Shown: piece by piece, positions 51,590-59,946 of the stretch
Numbering within the stretch: position 1 is the stretch's first letter
How the letters are laid out: each line of letters begins with the position of its first letter
NCBI RefSeq assembly: GCF_050433385.1
Contig: NZ_JBNPXI010000016.1
Span: 41,913 to 105,912, forward strand
Direction: 5' to 3'
Origin: Brassicibacter mesophilus
GTDB lineage: Bacteria > Bacillota > Clostridia > Tissierellales > Proteiniboraceae
DNA length: 64,000 nucleotides
Made by a program: the position numbers and the translations under genes
Notes under the pieces: generated by a model
What the model was told of the DNA's origin: nothing
The model's database searches: none
What the model saw: only the letters and a program-made list of their open reading frames with translations

Positions 51590-53119
51590 CTACTCCCACT
51601 CAATAGTTGCTGGTGGTTTTGATGTTATATCATAAACTATTCTATTTACTCCATCAACTTCATTTACAATTCTTCTTGAAACCTTATCAAGTACTTCATA
51701 TGGTACTCTGGCCCAGTCTGAAGTCATGCCATCTGACGATGTTACTGCTCTAAGTGCTATTGTATGTGTATAAGTTCTTTCATCTCCCATTACTCCAACA
51801 CTCTTTATGTTTGGTAGAGCAGCAAAATATTGCCATATCTTTCCTTCTAATCCTGCAATCTTTATTTCCTCTCTAAATATCCAGTCTGCTTCTCTTACTA
51901 TATGAAGCTTCTCTTCTGTTATTTCCCCTAATACTCTAATAGCAAGTCCTGGGCCTGGGAATGGTTGTCTATTTACTATGTCATCAGGTATCCCTAATTC
52001 ATTCCCAACTTTCCTAACCTCATCCTTAAACAATTGTCTCAATGGCTCAATTAATTCAAAATCTACATCCTCCGGAAGTCCGCCTACATTGTGGTGACTT
52101 TTGATAACTGAAGCCTTGTCTGTTCCACTTTCTATTACATCAGGGTATATAGTTCCTTGTACCAAATAATCGATTTGACCAAGCTTTGCTTTCTCTTCTT
52201 CAAATACTCTTATAAATTCTTCTCCAATAATCTTTCTCTTTGTTTCAGGGTCTGTTACACCTTTAAGCTTACCTAAAAATCTCTCTTGAGCATTTACTCT
52301 AATCAAGTTCATGTCAAATCTGTTTCTAAACACTTCTTCAACCTGATCCCCTTCATCTTTTCTTAAAAGACCATGATCAACGAAAACACATGTCAAGTTT
52401 TTGCCTATAGCTTTGTGTATTAATACCGCAGCAACAGATGAATCAACTCCACCTGATAGAGCGCAGATAGCTTTCTTATCTCCTATTTGATCCTTAAGCT
52501 GAGCAATAGATTCATTAACGAAGTCTCCCATATTCCAATCAGGAGTTATTTCACAAACCTTGTATAAGAAATTATTTATGATATCCTTACCTCTTTCAGT
52601 ATGCTCAACTTCTGGATGAAATTGAACAGCATATAACTTCTTTTCGTTACTTTTCATTGCGGCTACAGGACAAGTATCTGTTTGTGCAGTTATTTCAAAG
52701 CCTGCAGGAGGAACTTCAATAAAATCTGTGTGGCTCATCCAGCAAATGATACTTTCATTTATATCATTAAATATTCCTTCTCTATCTTTTATATTAAGCT
52801 CTATTTTTCCGTATTCTCTCGCTTGTGCTCTGTTTACTTTTCCTCCGAATACCTGCGCCATAAGCTGTCCACCATAGCATATTCCTAAAACAGGTATTCC
52901 TAGTTTAAATACTTCTTCATCACATTTAGGTGAGCTTTCAGCATATACACTAGCAGGGCCACCAGAAAAAATTATACCTTTTGGTGATTTTTCTTTAATC
53001 TTATCAATTGAGCAATTATATGGGACAATTTCACAGTATATATTAGCCTCTCTTACTCTTCTAGCAATAAGCTGACTATACTGCCCTCCGAAATCCATTA
53101 TTAGAATCATATTATTCAT
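51590..53119 (-). CDS. guaA: GMP synthase (glutamine-hydrolysing)
   Basis: Converts XMP to GMP with glutamine and ATP. The 509-residue protein has the class I amidotransferase triad Cys81 (GICYGGQ), His168 and Glu170 (QFHPEVEHT), the ATP-pyrophosphatase loop SGGVDSS (222-228) and the C-terminal dimerisation domain ending in DITSKPPATIEWE. The length is standard. GGAGG precedes the ATG. It lies directly downstream of guaB on the same strand, separated by 167 bp that hold a structured repeat element. The two steps from IMP to GMP are therefore together. Confidence 0.98.
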   Translation of the reverse strand: MNNMILIMDFGGQYSQLIARRVREANIYCEIVPYNCSIDKIKEKSPKGIIFSGGPASVYAESSPKCDEEVFKLGIPVLGICYGGQLMAQVFGGKVNRAQAREYGKIELNIKDREGIFNDINESIICWMSHTDFIEVPPAGFEITAQTDTCPVAAMKSNEKKLYAVQFHPEVEHTERGKDIINNFLYKVCEITPDWNMGDFVNESIAQLKDQIGDKKAICALSGGVDSSVAAVLIHKAIGKNLTCVFVDHGLLRKDEGDQVEEVFRNRFDMNLIRVNAQERFLGKLKGVTDPETKRKIIGEEFIRVFEEEKAKLGQIDYLVQGTIYPDVIESGTDKASVIKSHHNVGGLPEDVDFELIEPLRQLFKDEVRKVGNELGIPDDIVNRQPFPGPGLAIRVLGEITEEKLHIVREADWIFREEIKIAGLEGKIWQYFAALPNIKSVGVMGDERTYTHTIALRAVTSSDGMTSDWARVPYEVLDKVSRRIVNEVDGVNRIVYDITSKPPATIEWE

Positions 53120-53164
53120 CTTTTACCTCCATTTTTTTATTAAGTCTAGAACACAAATCGATAT

Positions 53165-53274
53165 CGGAGCATGAATATAAAAGATAAGAAAGTGCTTATG
53201 CGATTCTGATAAGAAAACTAGAGGAAAGAAGCAAAAAATCTCATCGCATGAACGTTCTTTTATATCTGTACTCC
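53165..53274 (-). repeat. Structured repeat element downstream of guaB (copy 1)
   Basis: Arms ATATAAAAGA/TCTTTTATAT, ATGCGAT/ATCGCAT and an outer GGAG/CTCC form a long imperfect hairpin. It includes a 30-nt segment (53179-53208) that recurs with 26 matches at 59894-59923; in both copies the segment itself contains ATAAG...CTTAT. It may be the guaB terminator or an attenuation signal between guaB and guaA. Confidence 0.65.
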
Positions 53275-53286
53275 CATATTTTAATA

Positions 53287-54741
53287 CTACTTCCTACTAT
53301 AGTTTGGAGCCTCTTTAGTTATGTGTATATCATGTGGATGACTTTCTATTAGGCCTGCATTAGTTATTCTTGTAAACTGTCCTTTTTCTTTAAGATCTTG
53401 TATTGTAGCTGCTCCACAGTATCCCATACCAGCTTTAAGTCCACCAACTAGTTGATAAACTATATCCTTTAATGGTCCCCTATATGCAACTCTTCCTTCT
53501 ACTCCTTCAGGAACAAACTTCTTATTATCTTCTTGGAAGTATCTGTCTTTACTACCTGCTGCCATTGCTCCAAGTGAACCCATTCCTCTATACACCTTAA
53601 ATCTTCTTCCCTCGTATAATTCCATTTCTCCAGGACTTTCTTCTGTCCCTGCAAACATTGACCCCATCATTACAACATCTGCACCTGCTGCTATAGCTTT
53701 TACTATATCTCCAGAGTATTTTATACCTCCGTCACCTATTACAGGTATGCCATGCTTCTTTGCTGCCTCAGCACAGTTATATATAGCTGTTATTTGAGGT
53801 ACTCCAACACCAGCTACAACTCTTGTTGTACATATGGAACCAGGTCCAATACCAACTTTAACAGCGTCTACCCCTGCATTTATTAAATCTTCTGTAGCTT
53901 CTGCAGTGGCAACATTACCCGCAATTAACTGAACATCTGGAAATTCTGTTTTTATCTTTTTAACTGCTTCTATAACACCTTTTGAGTGTCCATGAGCAGT
54001 ATCTACAACTATAACATCAACTTTAGAGTTTACAAGTGCTTTTACTCTATCTAATACATCACCTGTAATTCCTACGGCTGCTCCAGCTAATAGTCTTCCG
54101 CTTTTATCTTTAGCAGAATTCGGAAACTGAATTGATTTTTCTATATCCTTTATAGTAATAAGACCAATCAATATACCTTCATCATCAATTAATGGGAGCT
54201 TTTCTATCTTATGAGCCTTCATTATTTCCTGAGCTTCATCCATTGATATGCCTTCTTTAGCTGTAACTAAGTTTTTCTTTGTCATAACTTCATCAATCTT
54301 TTTAGATGGGTCAGTTTCAAATCTTATGTCTCTATTTGTAATAATTCCTACAAGCTTTTTATTATTATCCGTAATTGGAACACCTGATATGCGATATCTT
54401 TCCATAAGCTCTAGAGCATCTGATACTATATGATCTGGAGATAAATAAAACGGGTCCGTTATAACACCGTGCTCCGATCTTTTTACCTTGTCTACTTCTA
54501 AAGCTTGCTGTTCAATAGACATGTTTTTGTGTATTATACCTATACCGCCCTCTCTAGCTATTGCAATAGCCATCTTTGAATCTGTTACTGTATCCATTCC
54601 TGCACTCATTAGAGGAATGTTTAACTTTATTTTCTTTGTTAGATGTGTATTTACTCTAACATCTTTTGGCAATACCTCTGATTTTGCAGGCACTAATAGC
54701 ACATCATCAAAGGTCAGCCCTTCTTGCAAGAATTTTTCCAT
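53287..54741 (-). CDS. guaB: IMP dehydrogenase
   Basis: Oxidises IMP to XMP with NAD, the committed step of GMP synthesis. From the ATG at 54741 the protein has 484 residues: barrel start EGLTFDDVLLVP (7-18), two CBS domains (about 93-205), the NAD site and catalytic cysteine GIGPGSICTTR (Cys304) and the flap SLGAMAAGSKDRYF. That start has GGGAGG at 8 nt and removes 17 non-homologous residues of a longer frame. Expression is governed by the guanine riboswitch and terminator just upstream, so excess guanine should shut it off. Confidence 0.98.
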   Translation of the reverse strand: MEKFLQEGLTFDDVLLVPAKSEVLPKDVRVNTHLTKKIKLNIPLMSAGMDTVTDSKMAIAIAREGGIGIIHKNMSIEQQALEVDKVKRSEHGVITDPFYLSPDHIVSDALELMERYRISGVPITDNNKKLVGIITNRDIRFETDPSKKIDEVMTKKNLVTAKEGISMDEAQEIMKAHKIEKLPLIDDEGILIGLITIKDIEKSIQFPNSAKDKSGRLLAGAAVGITGDVLDRVKALVNSKVDVIVVDTAHGHSKGVIEAVKKIKTEFPDVQLIAGNVATAEATEDLINAGVDAVKVGIGPGSICTTRVVAGVGVPQITAIYNCAEAAKKHGIPVIGDGGIKYSGDIVKAIAAGADVVMMGSMFAGTEESPGEMELYEGRRFKVYRGMGSLGAMAAGSKDRYFQEDNKKFVPEGVEGRVAYRGPLKDIVYQLVGGLKAGMGYCGAATIQDLKEKGQFTRITNAGLIESHPHDIHITKEAPNYSRK

Positions 54742-54803
54742 TATATTAACCTCCCACATATTTATAATTAAGAATCTAAATTCTTCGTACAATTACAAAT
54801 AAT

Positions 54804-54960
54804 AAAAAATACACAATCCCTCGAGTGGAATTGTGTATTGAAAAACACAATAAATACCAGAATCTAAAAAGATTCAAGATATTATATATTCCACTCATAG
54901 TCAAACAATTTACGGTTGCCTGGTAGAGACTTCCTAGCCATATTCTAGGATATATATGAG
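54804..54960 (-). promoter_or_regulatory. Guanine riboswitch (purine class) with terminator, upstream of guaB
   Basis: The aptamer is 54894-54960 on the minus strand: P1 CTCATA/TATGAG, P2 CCTAG...CTAGG, and conserved core CTCTACCAGGCAACCGTAAA. The J3/1 segment reads GACTATGAG, with C at the position that selects guanine (U would select adenine). A terminator follows: ATACACAATTCC/GGGATTGTGTAT at 54810-54838 with TTTTTT. The sequence after P1 (GAGTGGAAT) is complementary to ATTCCACTC in the terminator arm, giving a mutually exclusive antiterminator. So guanine binding should turn guaB off. Confidence 0.95.
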
Positions 54961-54984
54961 CATACAGTATATATTTTTCTTTAT

Positions 54985-55013
54985 AACTTAACAAAAGTTT
55001 ATATGCTTGTCAA
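54985..55013 (-). promoter_or_regulatory. Promoter of the guaB transcript
   Basis: TTGACA (TGTCAA at 55008-55013 on the plus strand), a 17-bp spacer and TAAGTT (54985-54990). It is positioned to start the RNA just before the riboswitch aptamer. Confidence 0.65.
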
Positions 55014-55271
55014 GCTTATACTTCTTGATAATATGTGAATATTTCTTAATAATAATAAAGTTATAATCTCTCTGTTCCATATTGCTCACCTTAAGGCTGT
55101 AATTATAGATGTTTCTCCTCACAATCTTATTTCCCATATTATTTTACACAATTTATCATTTAAACTATTTTATTGTCTCCTATTTCATATTTTTCATGCT
55201 ATATATTTAGGTAACAGCGGAATAATAATATATAACAAGCTTTATTTCTATCATTGATTGGAGGTCATATT

Positions 55272-55457
55272 GTGGATATAGATTGCAAAACACTTCATAT
55301 GCTTGAAGATCATTTAAATCAAGAATTTCTTCTTTACAAAAAGTGCTTGAATTATGGGGAAAAAATATATGACAGTGAACTAAAAAATATATGCTATAAT
55401 GCTAGTCAAAAACACAAAGAAAACTATCAATCAATACTATCCTATCTTCATTCCTAG
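55272..55457 (+). CDS. Small CotF-associated spore coat-like protein
   Basis: About 61 residues from the GTG at 55272 (VDIDCKTLHMLED), which has GGAGG at 7 nt. The helical sequence HLNQEFLLYKKCLNYGEKI...NICYNASQKHKENYQSIL is like the short partner proteins that precede CotF genes in Clostridia. It sits 29 bp before the CotF-type gene and probably shares a sporulation-controlled transcript. No signal peptide. Confidence 0.72.
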   Translation: MDIDCKTLHMLEDHLNQEFLLYKKCLNYGEKIYDSELKNICYNASQKHKENYQSILSYLHS

Positions 55458-55486
55458 GATATATTAAAAAAAGGAGAGGTTTATCT

Positions 55487-55756
55487 ATGTACATAGATAA
55501 AAGCTTAACCGAAAAAGACTTATTAAACGACCTCATATATTCTGAAAAGTATATTTCATTTTCCTATAGTAATACAATAACAGAGTCTTCATGTTCGCAG
55601 CTTAGAGATATATTATCCAAGTGCCAACTGTCTTCACAAAGTGTTCAATACTCTATACATGATGCAATAGATAAAAGAGGATGGAATAGAATAAAGCTGG
55701 TAACAGAAAAAGAAATAAAAAGCACAATCGAAGTGTATAATCAAAAAACCTCCTAA
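55487..55756 (+). CDS. CotF-family spore coat protein
   Basis: An 89-residue protein beginning MYIDKSLTEKDLLNDLIYSEKY and containing ITESSCSQLRDIL and QYSIHDAIDKRGWNRIKL, the features of Coat F domain proteins laid down on the endospore. AGGAGAGG precedes the ATG. The terminator hairpin overlaps its last codons. Confidence 0.85.
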   Translation: MYIDKSLTEKDLLNDLIYSEKYISFSYSNTITESSCSQLRDILSKCQLSSQSVQYSIHDAIDKRGWNRIKLVTEKEIKSTIEVYNQKTS

Positions 55757-55769
55757 CAAGGAGGTTTTT
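55743..55769 (+). terminator. Terminator of the spore coat gene pair
   Basis: AAAAACCTCC/GGAGGTTTTT with a 6-nt loop; the left arm overlaps the last codons and stop of the CotF gene. Confidence 0.92.
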
Positions 55770-56007
55770 GATATATATCAAAATTGACTGTTTTTACACT
55801 ATGCTAAAAGTAATTTATCTTTATACATATTTTTCTAATTTATGTTATAATAAAAATTAGTGGTTATAGTAATTTTTTACAAGATTACTGTAATATTCTT
55901 TTCTCGATAAGTAGATTGTTCAATATTAGCAATATTGAAAATTCACAAGTTATATGTAATATAATGCATTCGATGTCATGATTACATAAGAAAGAAGTAG
56001 ACAATAT

Positions 56008-56505
56008 ATGAAAAAGAAAAAGCTAAAACTAAATATAATAATATTATCCTCAGCACTACTTTTATGCTTAATGATGTTATCTTATGCAGGTCACAAAATA
56101 ATACTTCTTAACACTGAAACCAATATAGGAAAAATTATATCTAATAATAGGTATAAGTCTTTAAAGGAAAAAGAGGGAGTATCAAACCTAATTATAATAA
56201 TTTCAAACCAAAGTTTTTCGAATAGAAATGTAGAAATAGAAGTAGCCATAGATGGAAAAAAGATAATAGATAATAGTTTTAAAGTTGAAGACCAGCATAA
56301 CTGGTTATATTTCTATTATAATTTGGCAGACGGAAGCCATACTATTCACGCTCTATCAGAAGATGGGGCAGAAATAGAAGAGGATTTTGACATAGATATA
56401 AATAACAAGAAATGGATTTTAATTGAATATTGGAAAGAAGAGAATTCAAATTCAAAGCTTACTTACGATATAAAAACAAGACCTTTTATGTTTGCTAAAA
56501 AATGA
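56008..56505 (+). CDS. Membrane-anchored protein of unknown function
   Basis: A 165-residue protein with a basic N-terminus, one hydrophobic segment (about 9-30, LNIIILSSALLLCLMML) and a mostly beta extracytoplasmic part (NVEIEVAIDGKKI, LADGSHTIHALSEDG). That part looks like an immunoglobulin-like or carbohydrate-binding sandwich, but no family is recognised. AAGAAAG precedes the ATG. It follows the coat genes on the plus strand and may be linked to sporulation; this is only positional. Confidence 0.7.
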   Translation: MKKKKLKLNIIILSSALLLCLMMLSYAGHKIILLNTETNIGKIISNNRYKSLKEKEGVSNLIIIISNQSFSNRNVEIEVAIDGKKIIDNSFKVEDQHNWLYFYYNLADGSHTIHALSEDGAEIEEDFDIDINNKKWILIEYWKEENSNSKLTYDIKTRPFMFAKK

Positions 56506-56531
56506 AATAATCTTTGTAAGGGTCTACCATT

Positions 56532-56837
56532 ATGAATCCATTGTTTAAATTATTGTCATTTTTTATTTCTATAGCTTTTATTGACTTGATCATGCATTTT
56601 CTAGATAAAAGATTCATGTTTAGAGAGAAGCTATATACCAAGATAAAAAACACTCATGTCTACAACATTTCTTTAGTTTTGTCTATTTTTACGAACAGTT
56701 TAATAGTTTGTTGTGATAATGCTTCAAAACGTGTTTGTGACTATTCATACTACTATTCTCATCTCTTACAAAAACATAAAGCCGATAAGAAATATCTAAA
56801 ACCATTTCTTATCGGCTTTTGGTTTGCAAACAGTTAA
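56532..56837 (+). CDS. Doubtful 101-residue reading frame
   Basis: The frame starts with an ATG that has GTAAGGG at 9 nt and encodes one hydrophobic segment, but its last third runs through a strong terminator hairpin (56778-56819). No family is recognised. It may be a real short membrane protein with an overlapping terminator or a chance frame. Confidence 0.3.
   Translation: MNPLFKLLSFFISIAFIDLIMHFLDKRFMFREKLYTKIKNTHVYNISLVLSIFTNSLIVCCDNASKRVCDYSYYYSHLLQKHKADKKYLKPFLIGFWFANS
56778..56819. terminator. Bidirectional terminator between the plus-strand island and groEL
   Basis: A perfect 16-bp stem AAAGCCGATAAGAAAT/ATTTCTTATCGGCTTT with a 10-nt loop; T-rich tracts follow in both directions (TTTTGG on plus; TTTATGTTTTTG on minus). 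Confidence 0.9.
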
Positions 56838-56898
56838 TTCTGTATACTTATTTAATTATCAAACTTCTAAAAATACATGTTTTCTATTTTAGAAGTTC

Positions 56899-58530
56899 TT
56901 ACATCATTGGCATTCCGCCTGGCATTCCTCCACCCATTGGTGGCATATCTTGCTCTTCTTCTTCATCTGCTACTACACCTTCAGTAGTTAATACCATAGC
57001 AGATACTGATGCAGCATTTTGAAGTGCAGATCTTGTTACTTTAGTTGGATCTACTATACCAGCTTCTATCATGCTTACATATTTTTCGTTTAGTGCATCA
57101 AATCCAATACCTATCTCTTTAGTTTTCACATGTTCTACTATAACAGAGCCTTCTAATCCTGCGTTAGCAGCAATTTGTCTAACTGGCTCTTCTAATGCTC
57201 TTAAAATTATGTTTATACCTGTTTTTTCGTCTCCTGAAACAGTACTTAATAGTTTTTCAACAGCTGGAATTGCATTGATTAAAGCTGTTCCACCACCAGG
57301 TACTATACCTTCTTCAACAGCAGCTCTTGTAGCGGCTAGCGCATCTTCAATTCTTAATTTTCTTTCTTTTAATTCAGTTTCAGTTGCTGCACCAACTTGG
57401 ATTACTGCAACTCCACCTGATAATTTAGCTAATCTTTCTTGTAATTTTTCTTTGTCAAATTCAGAAGTAGTTTCTTCTATTTGCGCTTTAAGTTGTTTAA
57501 TTCTATCTTTGATATCTGCTTGGTTTCCAGCACCATTTACTATAGTAGTGTTTTCTTTGTCAACTTTTACAGTTTGTGCTCTACCTAACATATCTATTGT
57601 AGCTTCTTTTAAGTCATATCCTAATTCTTCTGATATTACTTCTCCTCCAGTTAAGATCGCGATATCTCTTAACATTTCTTTTCTTCTATCACCAAATCCA
57701 GGAGCTTTAACAGCAACACATGTAAATGTTCCTCTTAATTTGTTAACTACTAATGTAGCTAGTGCTTCTCCTTCAACATCTTCAGCAATTATTATTAGTT
57801 GCTTTCCTTGCTGAACTATTTGCTCTAATATTGGTAATATTTCTTGAATATTAGTTATCTTTTTGTCAGTAATTAATATATAAGGGTTTTCTAATACTGC
57901 TTCCATTTTTTCAGCATCTGTTACCATGTAGGGTGATAGATATCCTCTGTCAAACTGCATACCTTCAACTACATCAAGTGTTGTTCCCATTGATCTTGAT
58001 TCTTCAACAGTTATAACTCCATCTTTACCTACTTTATCCATAGCTTCTGCAATCAAGCTTCCTATTTCTTCATCAGCAGCTGATATTGAAGCAACTTGAG
58101 CTATAGCTTCTTTGCTTTCAATTGATTTTGAAAATGACTTAATTTCTTCTACTGCAGCATCAACTGCTTTATGTATACCCTTTTTAAGAATCATTGGGTT
58201 AGCACCTGCAGCAACGTTTTTAAGTCCTTCTCTTATAATAGCTTGAGCTAATAAAGTAGCAGTTGTAGTTCCATCACCAGCTACGTCATTTGTTTTAGTT
58301 GCAACTTCTTTAACTAATTGTGCCCCCATGTTTTCATATGCATCTTTTAACTCTATTTCACGAGCTATAGTAACACCATCATTTGTGATAAGTGGCGAAC
58401 CAAATTTCTTATCTAAAACAACATTTCTTCCTTTTGGTCCTAAAGTAACTTTAACTGTATCAGCTAATTTATTTATACCTCTCTCCATTGCACGACGAGC
58501 TTCTTCACCGAATCTAACTTCCTTAGCCAT
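56899..58530 (-). CDS. groL: Chaperonin GroEL
   Basis: The 60-kDa subunit of the chaperonin that folds cytosolic proteins with GroES and ATP. From the ATG at 58530 (MAKEVRFGEEARRAM) it has 543 residues, with GPKGRNVVLDK and DGTTTATVL-like DGTTTATLL near the nucleotide site, and the usual Gly-Met-rich C-terminal tail (PPMGGGMPGGMPMM). AAGGAG precedes that start; a longer frame from 58539 would include the ribosome binding region. It is cotranscribed with groES from a CIRCE-controlled promoter. Confidence 0.98.
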   Translation of the reverse strand: MAKEVRFGEEARRAMERGINKLADTVKVTLGPKGRNVVLDKKFGSPLITNDGVTIAREIELKDAYENMGAQLVKEVATKTNDVAGDGTTTATLLAQAIIREGLKNVAAGANPMILKKGIHKAVDAAVEEIKSFSKSIESKEAIAQVASISAADEEIGSLIAEAMDKVGKDGVITVEESRSMGTTLDVVEGMQFDRGYLSPYMVTDAEKMEAVLENPYILITDKKITNIQEILPILEQIVQQGKQLIIIAEDVEGEALATLVVNKLRGTFTCVAVKAPGFGDRRKEMLRDIAILTGGEVISEELGYDLKEATIDMLGRAQTVKVDKENTTIVNGAGNQADIKDRIKQLKAQIEETTSEFDKEKLQERLAKLSGGVAVIQVGAATETELKERKLRIEDALAATRAAVEEGIVPGGGTALINAIPAVEKLLSTVSGDEKTGINIILRALEEPVRQIAANAGLEGSVIVEHVKTKEIGIGFDALNEKYVSMIEAGIVDPTKVTRSALQNAASVSAMVLTTEGVVADEEEEQDMPPMGGGMPGGMPMM

Positions 58531-58590
58531 TATATTCACACTCCTTTGATATTAATGATTTTAGTTTCAAAATTCTATTTTAAATAAGAA

Positions 58591-58872
58591 TTATTCTACT
58601 ACTGCTAATAAATCTGCTAATTTTACAATAGTATATTCTTCTCCATCCATTTTTACTTCTGTTCCTGAATATTTAGAGAATATAACTTTATCGCCAACTT
58701 TTATTTCATCTTTCTTCTTTTCATCTTCTGTAATACCAGCACCAACAGCTACAACTTCAGCTATTTGTGGTTGCTCTTTTGCAGAGCCTGGAAGTACTAT
58801 ACCGCTCTTAGTTTTCTCTTCAACTTCAACCTTTTTAATAACTACTCTGTCTCCTAATGGTTTAATGTTCAT
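58591..58872 (-). CDS. groS: Co-chaperonin GroES
   Basis: The 10-kDa lid of GroEL, 93 residues: MNIKPLGDRVVIKKVE, the mobile loop KTKSGIVLPGSAKEQPQ (about 22-38) and GDKVIFSKYSGTEVKMDGEEY. Length and sequence are standard. It is 60 bp upstream of groEL on the same transcript. AGGAGG-like AAGGAGGG precedes the ATG. Confidence 0.98.
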   Translation of the reverse strand: MNIKPLGDRVVIKKVEVEEKTKSGIVLPGSAKEQPQIAEVVAVGAGITEDEKKKDEIKVGDKVIFSKYSGTEVKMDGEEYTIVKLADLLAVVE

Positions 58873-58918
58873 ATTTTACCCTCCTTATTTATTATAATTT
58901 TAATATTTTTCTATTTTG

Positions 58919-58945
58919 TTAGCACTCTTCATTGCCGAGTGCTAA
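58919..58945. promoter_or_regulatory. CIRCE operator of groES-groEL
   Basis: TTAGCACTC-N9-GAGTGCTAA, a perfect match to the HrcA-binding consensus, lies just upstream of groES in the leader or promoter. Heat shock should relieve HrcA repression. A likely promoter is TTGATT (58983-58988) and TAACAT (58960-58965) with a 17-bp spacer. Confidence 0.97.
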
Positions 58946-59141
58946 TTCTTACAACATATATGTTATCTAATGGTTTATATGGAATCAACTATCATTTTCA
59001 TTCATAATCATGGTTTTAAAACGAATAACGATTGTTATCCTGATATATTATGAATTTTCATTTAATATATCTGTTTTTCTCTATTTTATTTCTAATATTA
59101 ATTTTTTTATTACTTTATACATTATTTTTCTAAAAATGTCA

Positions 59142-59837
59142 CTAAATAAGCTTGTATACTACGCTGCTTATAATAAAATATAATAAAGGTATAAAGATAG
59201 CTGGAAGCATATTTCCTATTTTAATTCTTTTTATTTCTAATATGTTAATACCTATTCCTATAATCAGTATTCCTCCAACAGCCGCCATTTCTCTAATAAC
59301 TGACTCTATAAGAAATTCTTTAGCAAATGATGCTGATAAGGTTATAATGCCTTGATAAACGAACACAGATACAGCGGAAAATGCAACCCCTATACCCAAT
59401 GTAGATGAGAATATAATGGAAGAAACACCATCAATGATTGATTTTGCAAAAAGTGTTTGATGATTTCCTGTAAGTCCACTTTCCAATGAGCCAACTATAG
59501 CCATAGCTCCTACACAGTATATTAAAGAAGCTGTAACAAATCCCTTTGAAAAATTAGATGAACCTTGCCCGGCTTTTCTTTCAAGCATGTTACCTAGATT
59601 TTCGAGCCTATCCTCAATTCTAATCCATTCTCCAATTATGCTTCCTATTACAACACTCATTATTACTAACAATATATCTTCAGTTTTAAGAGCACTCATT
59701 AGGCCAATAATTATTACTATCATACCAAGGCCATTCATAATAGTATTTCTGTAATTTTCCTTAAATCTATTTTTTAAGAATACTCCTACTAAGCTTCCTG
59801 TAATAATTGTTATAACATTTACTACTGTTCCTAACAC
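59142..59837 (-). CDS. DUF554-family membrane protein
   Basis: About 231 residues with six to seven transmembrane segments, starting MLGTVVNVITIITGSLVG by the GTG at 59837, which has GGGGGAG at 6 nt and matches the family's usual N-terminus (longer frames from 59843 would place the site too close). The family is widespread in Firmicutes and its substrate, if it is a transporter, is not established. It stands alone. Confidence 0.87.
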   Translation of the reverse strand: MLGTVVNVITIITGSLVGVFLKNRFKENYRNTIMNGLGMIVIIIGLMSALKTEDILLVIMSVVIGSIIGEWIRIEDRLENLGNMLERKAGQGSSNFSKGFVTASLIYCVGAMAIVGSLESGLTGNHQTLFAKSIIDGVSSIIFSSTLGIGVAFSAVSVFVYQGIITLSASFAKEFLIESVIREMAAVGGILIIGIGINILEIKRIKIGNMLPAIFIPLLYFIISSVVYKLI

Positions 59838-59884
59838 CATCACTCCCCCTTAATCTATAATGTCCGCTGACATATATGTTAGAA

Positions 59885-59942
59885 TATAACCAAAAAAGAT
59901 AAGAGAATGCTTATGAGATTTTGTTGTTCTTTTTTAGTTATA
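59885..59942 (-). repeat. Structured repeat element downstream of the DNA glycosylase gene (copy 2)
   Basis: TATAACCAAAAAAGA pairs with TCTTTTTTAGTTATA (15 bp, one wobble in RNA); the loop contains the 30-nt segment (59894-59923) shared with the element after guaB, itself with ATAAG/CTTAT. It lies immediately past the glycosylase stop codon. Confidence 0.65.
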
Positions 59943-59946
59943 TCCT

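Noticed and set aside
57071..57814. Long plus-strand reading frame (247 codons) opposite groEL
   Set aside because: It is the antisense shadow of the highly conserved groEL gene; serine- and threonine-rich low-complexity composition, no family, no ribosome binding site.
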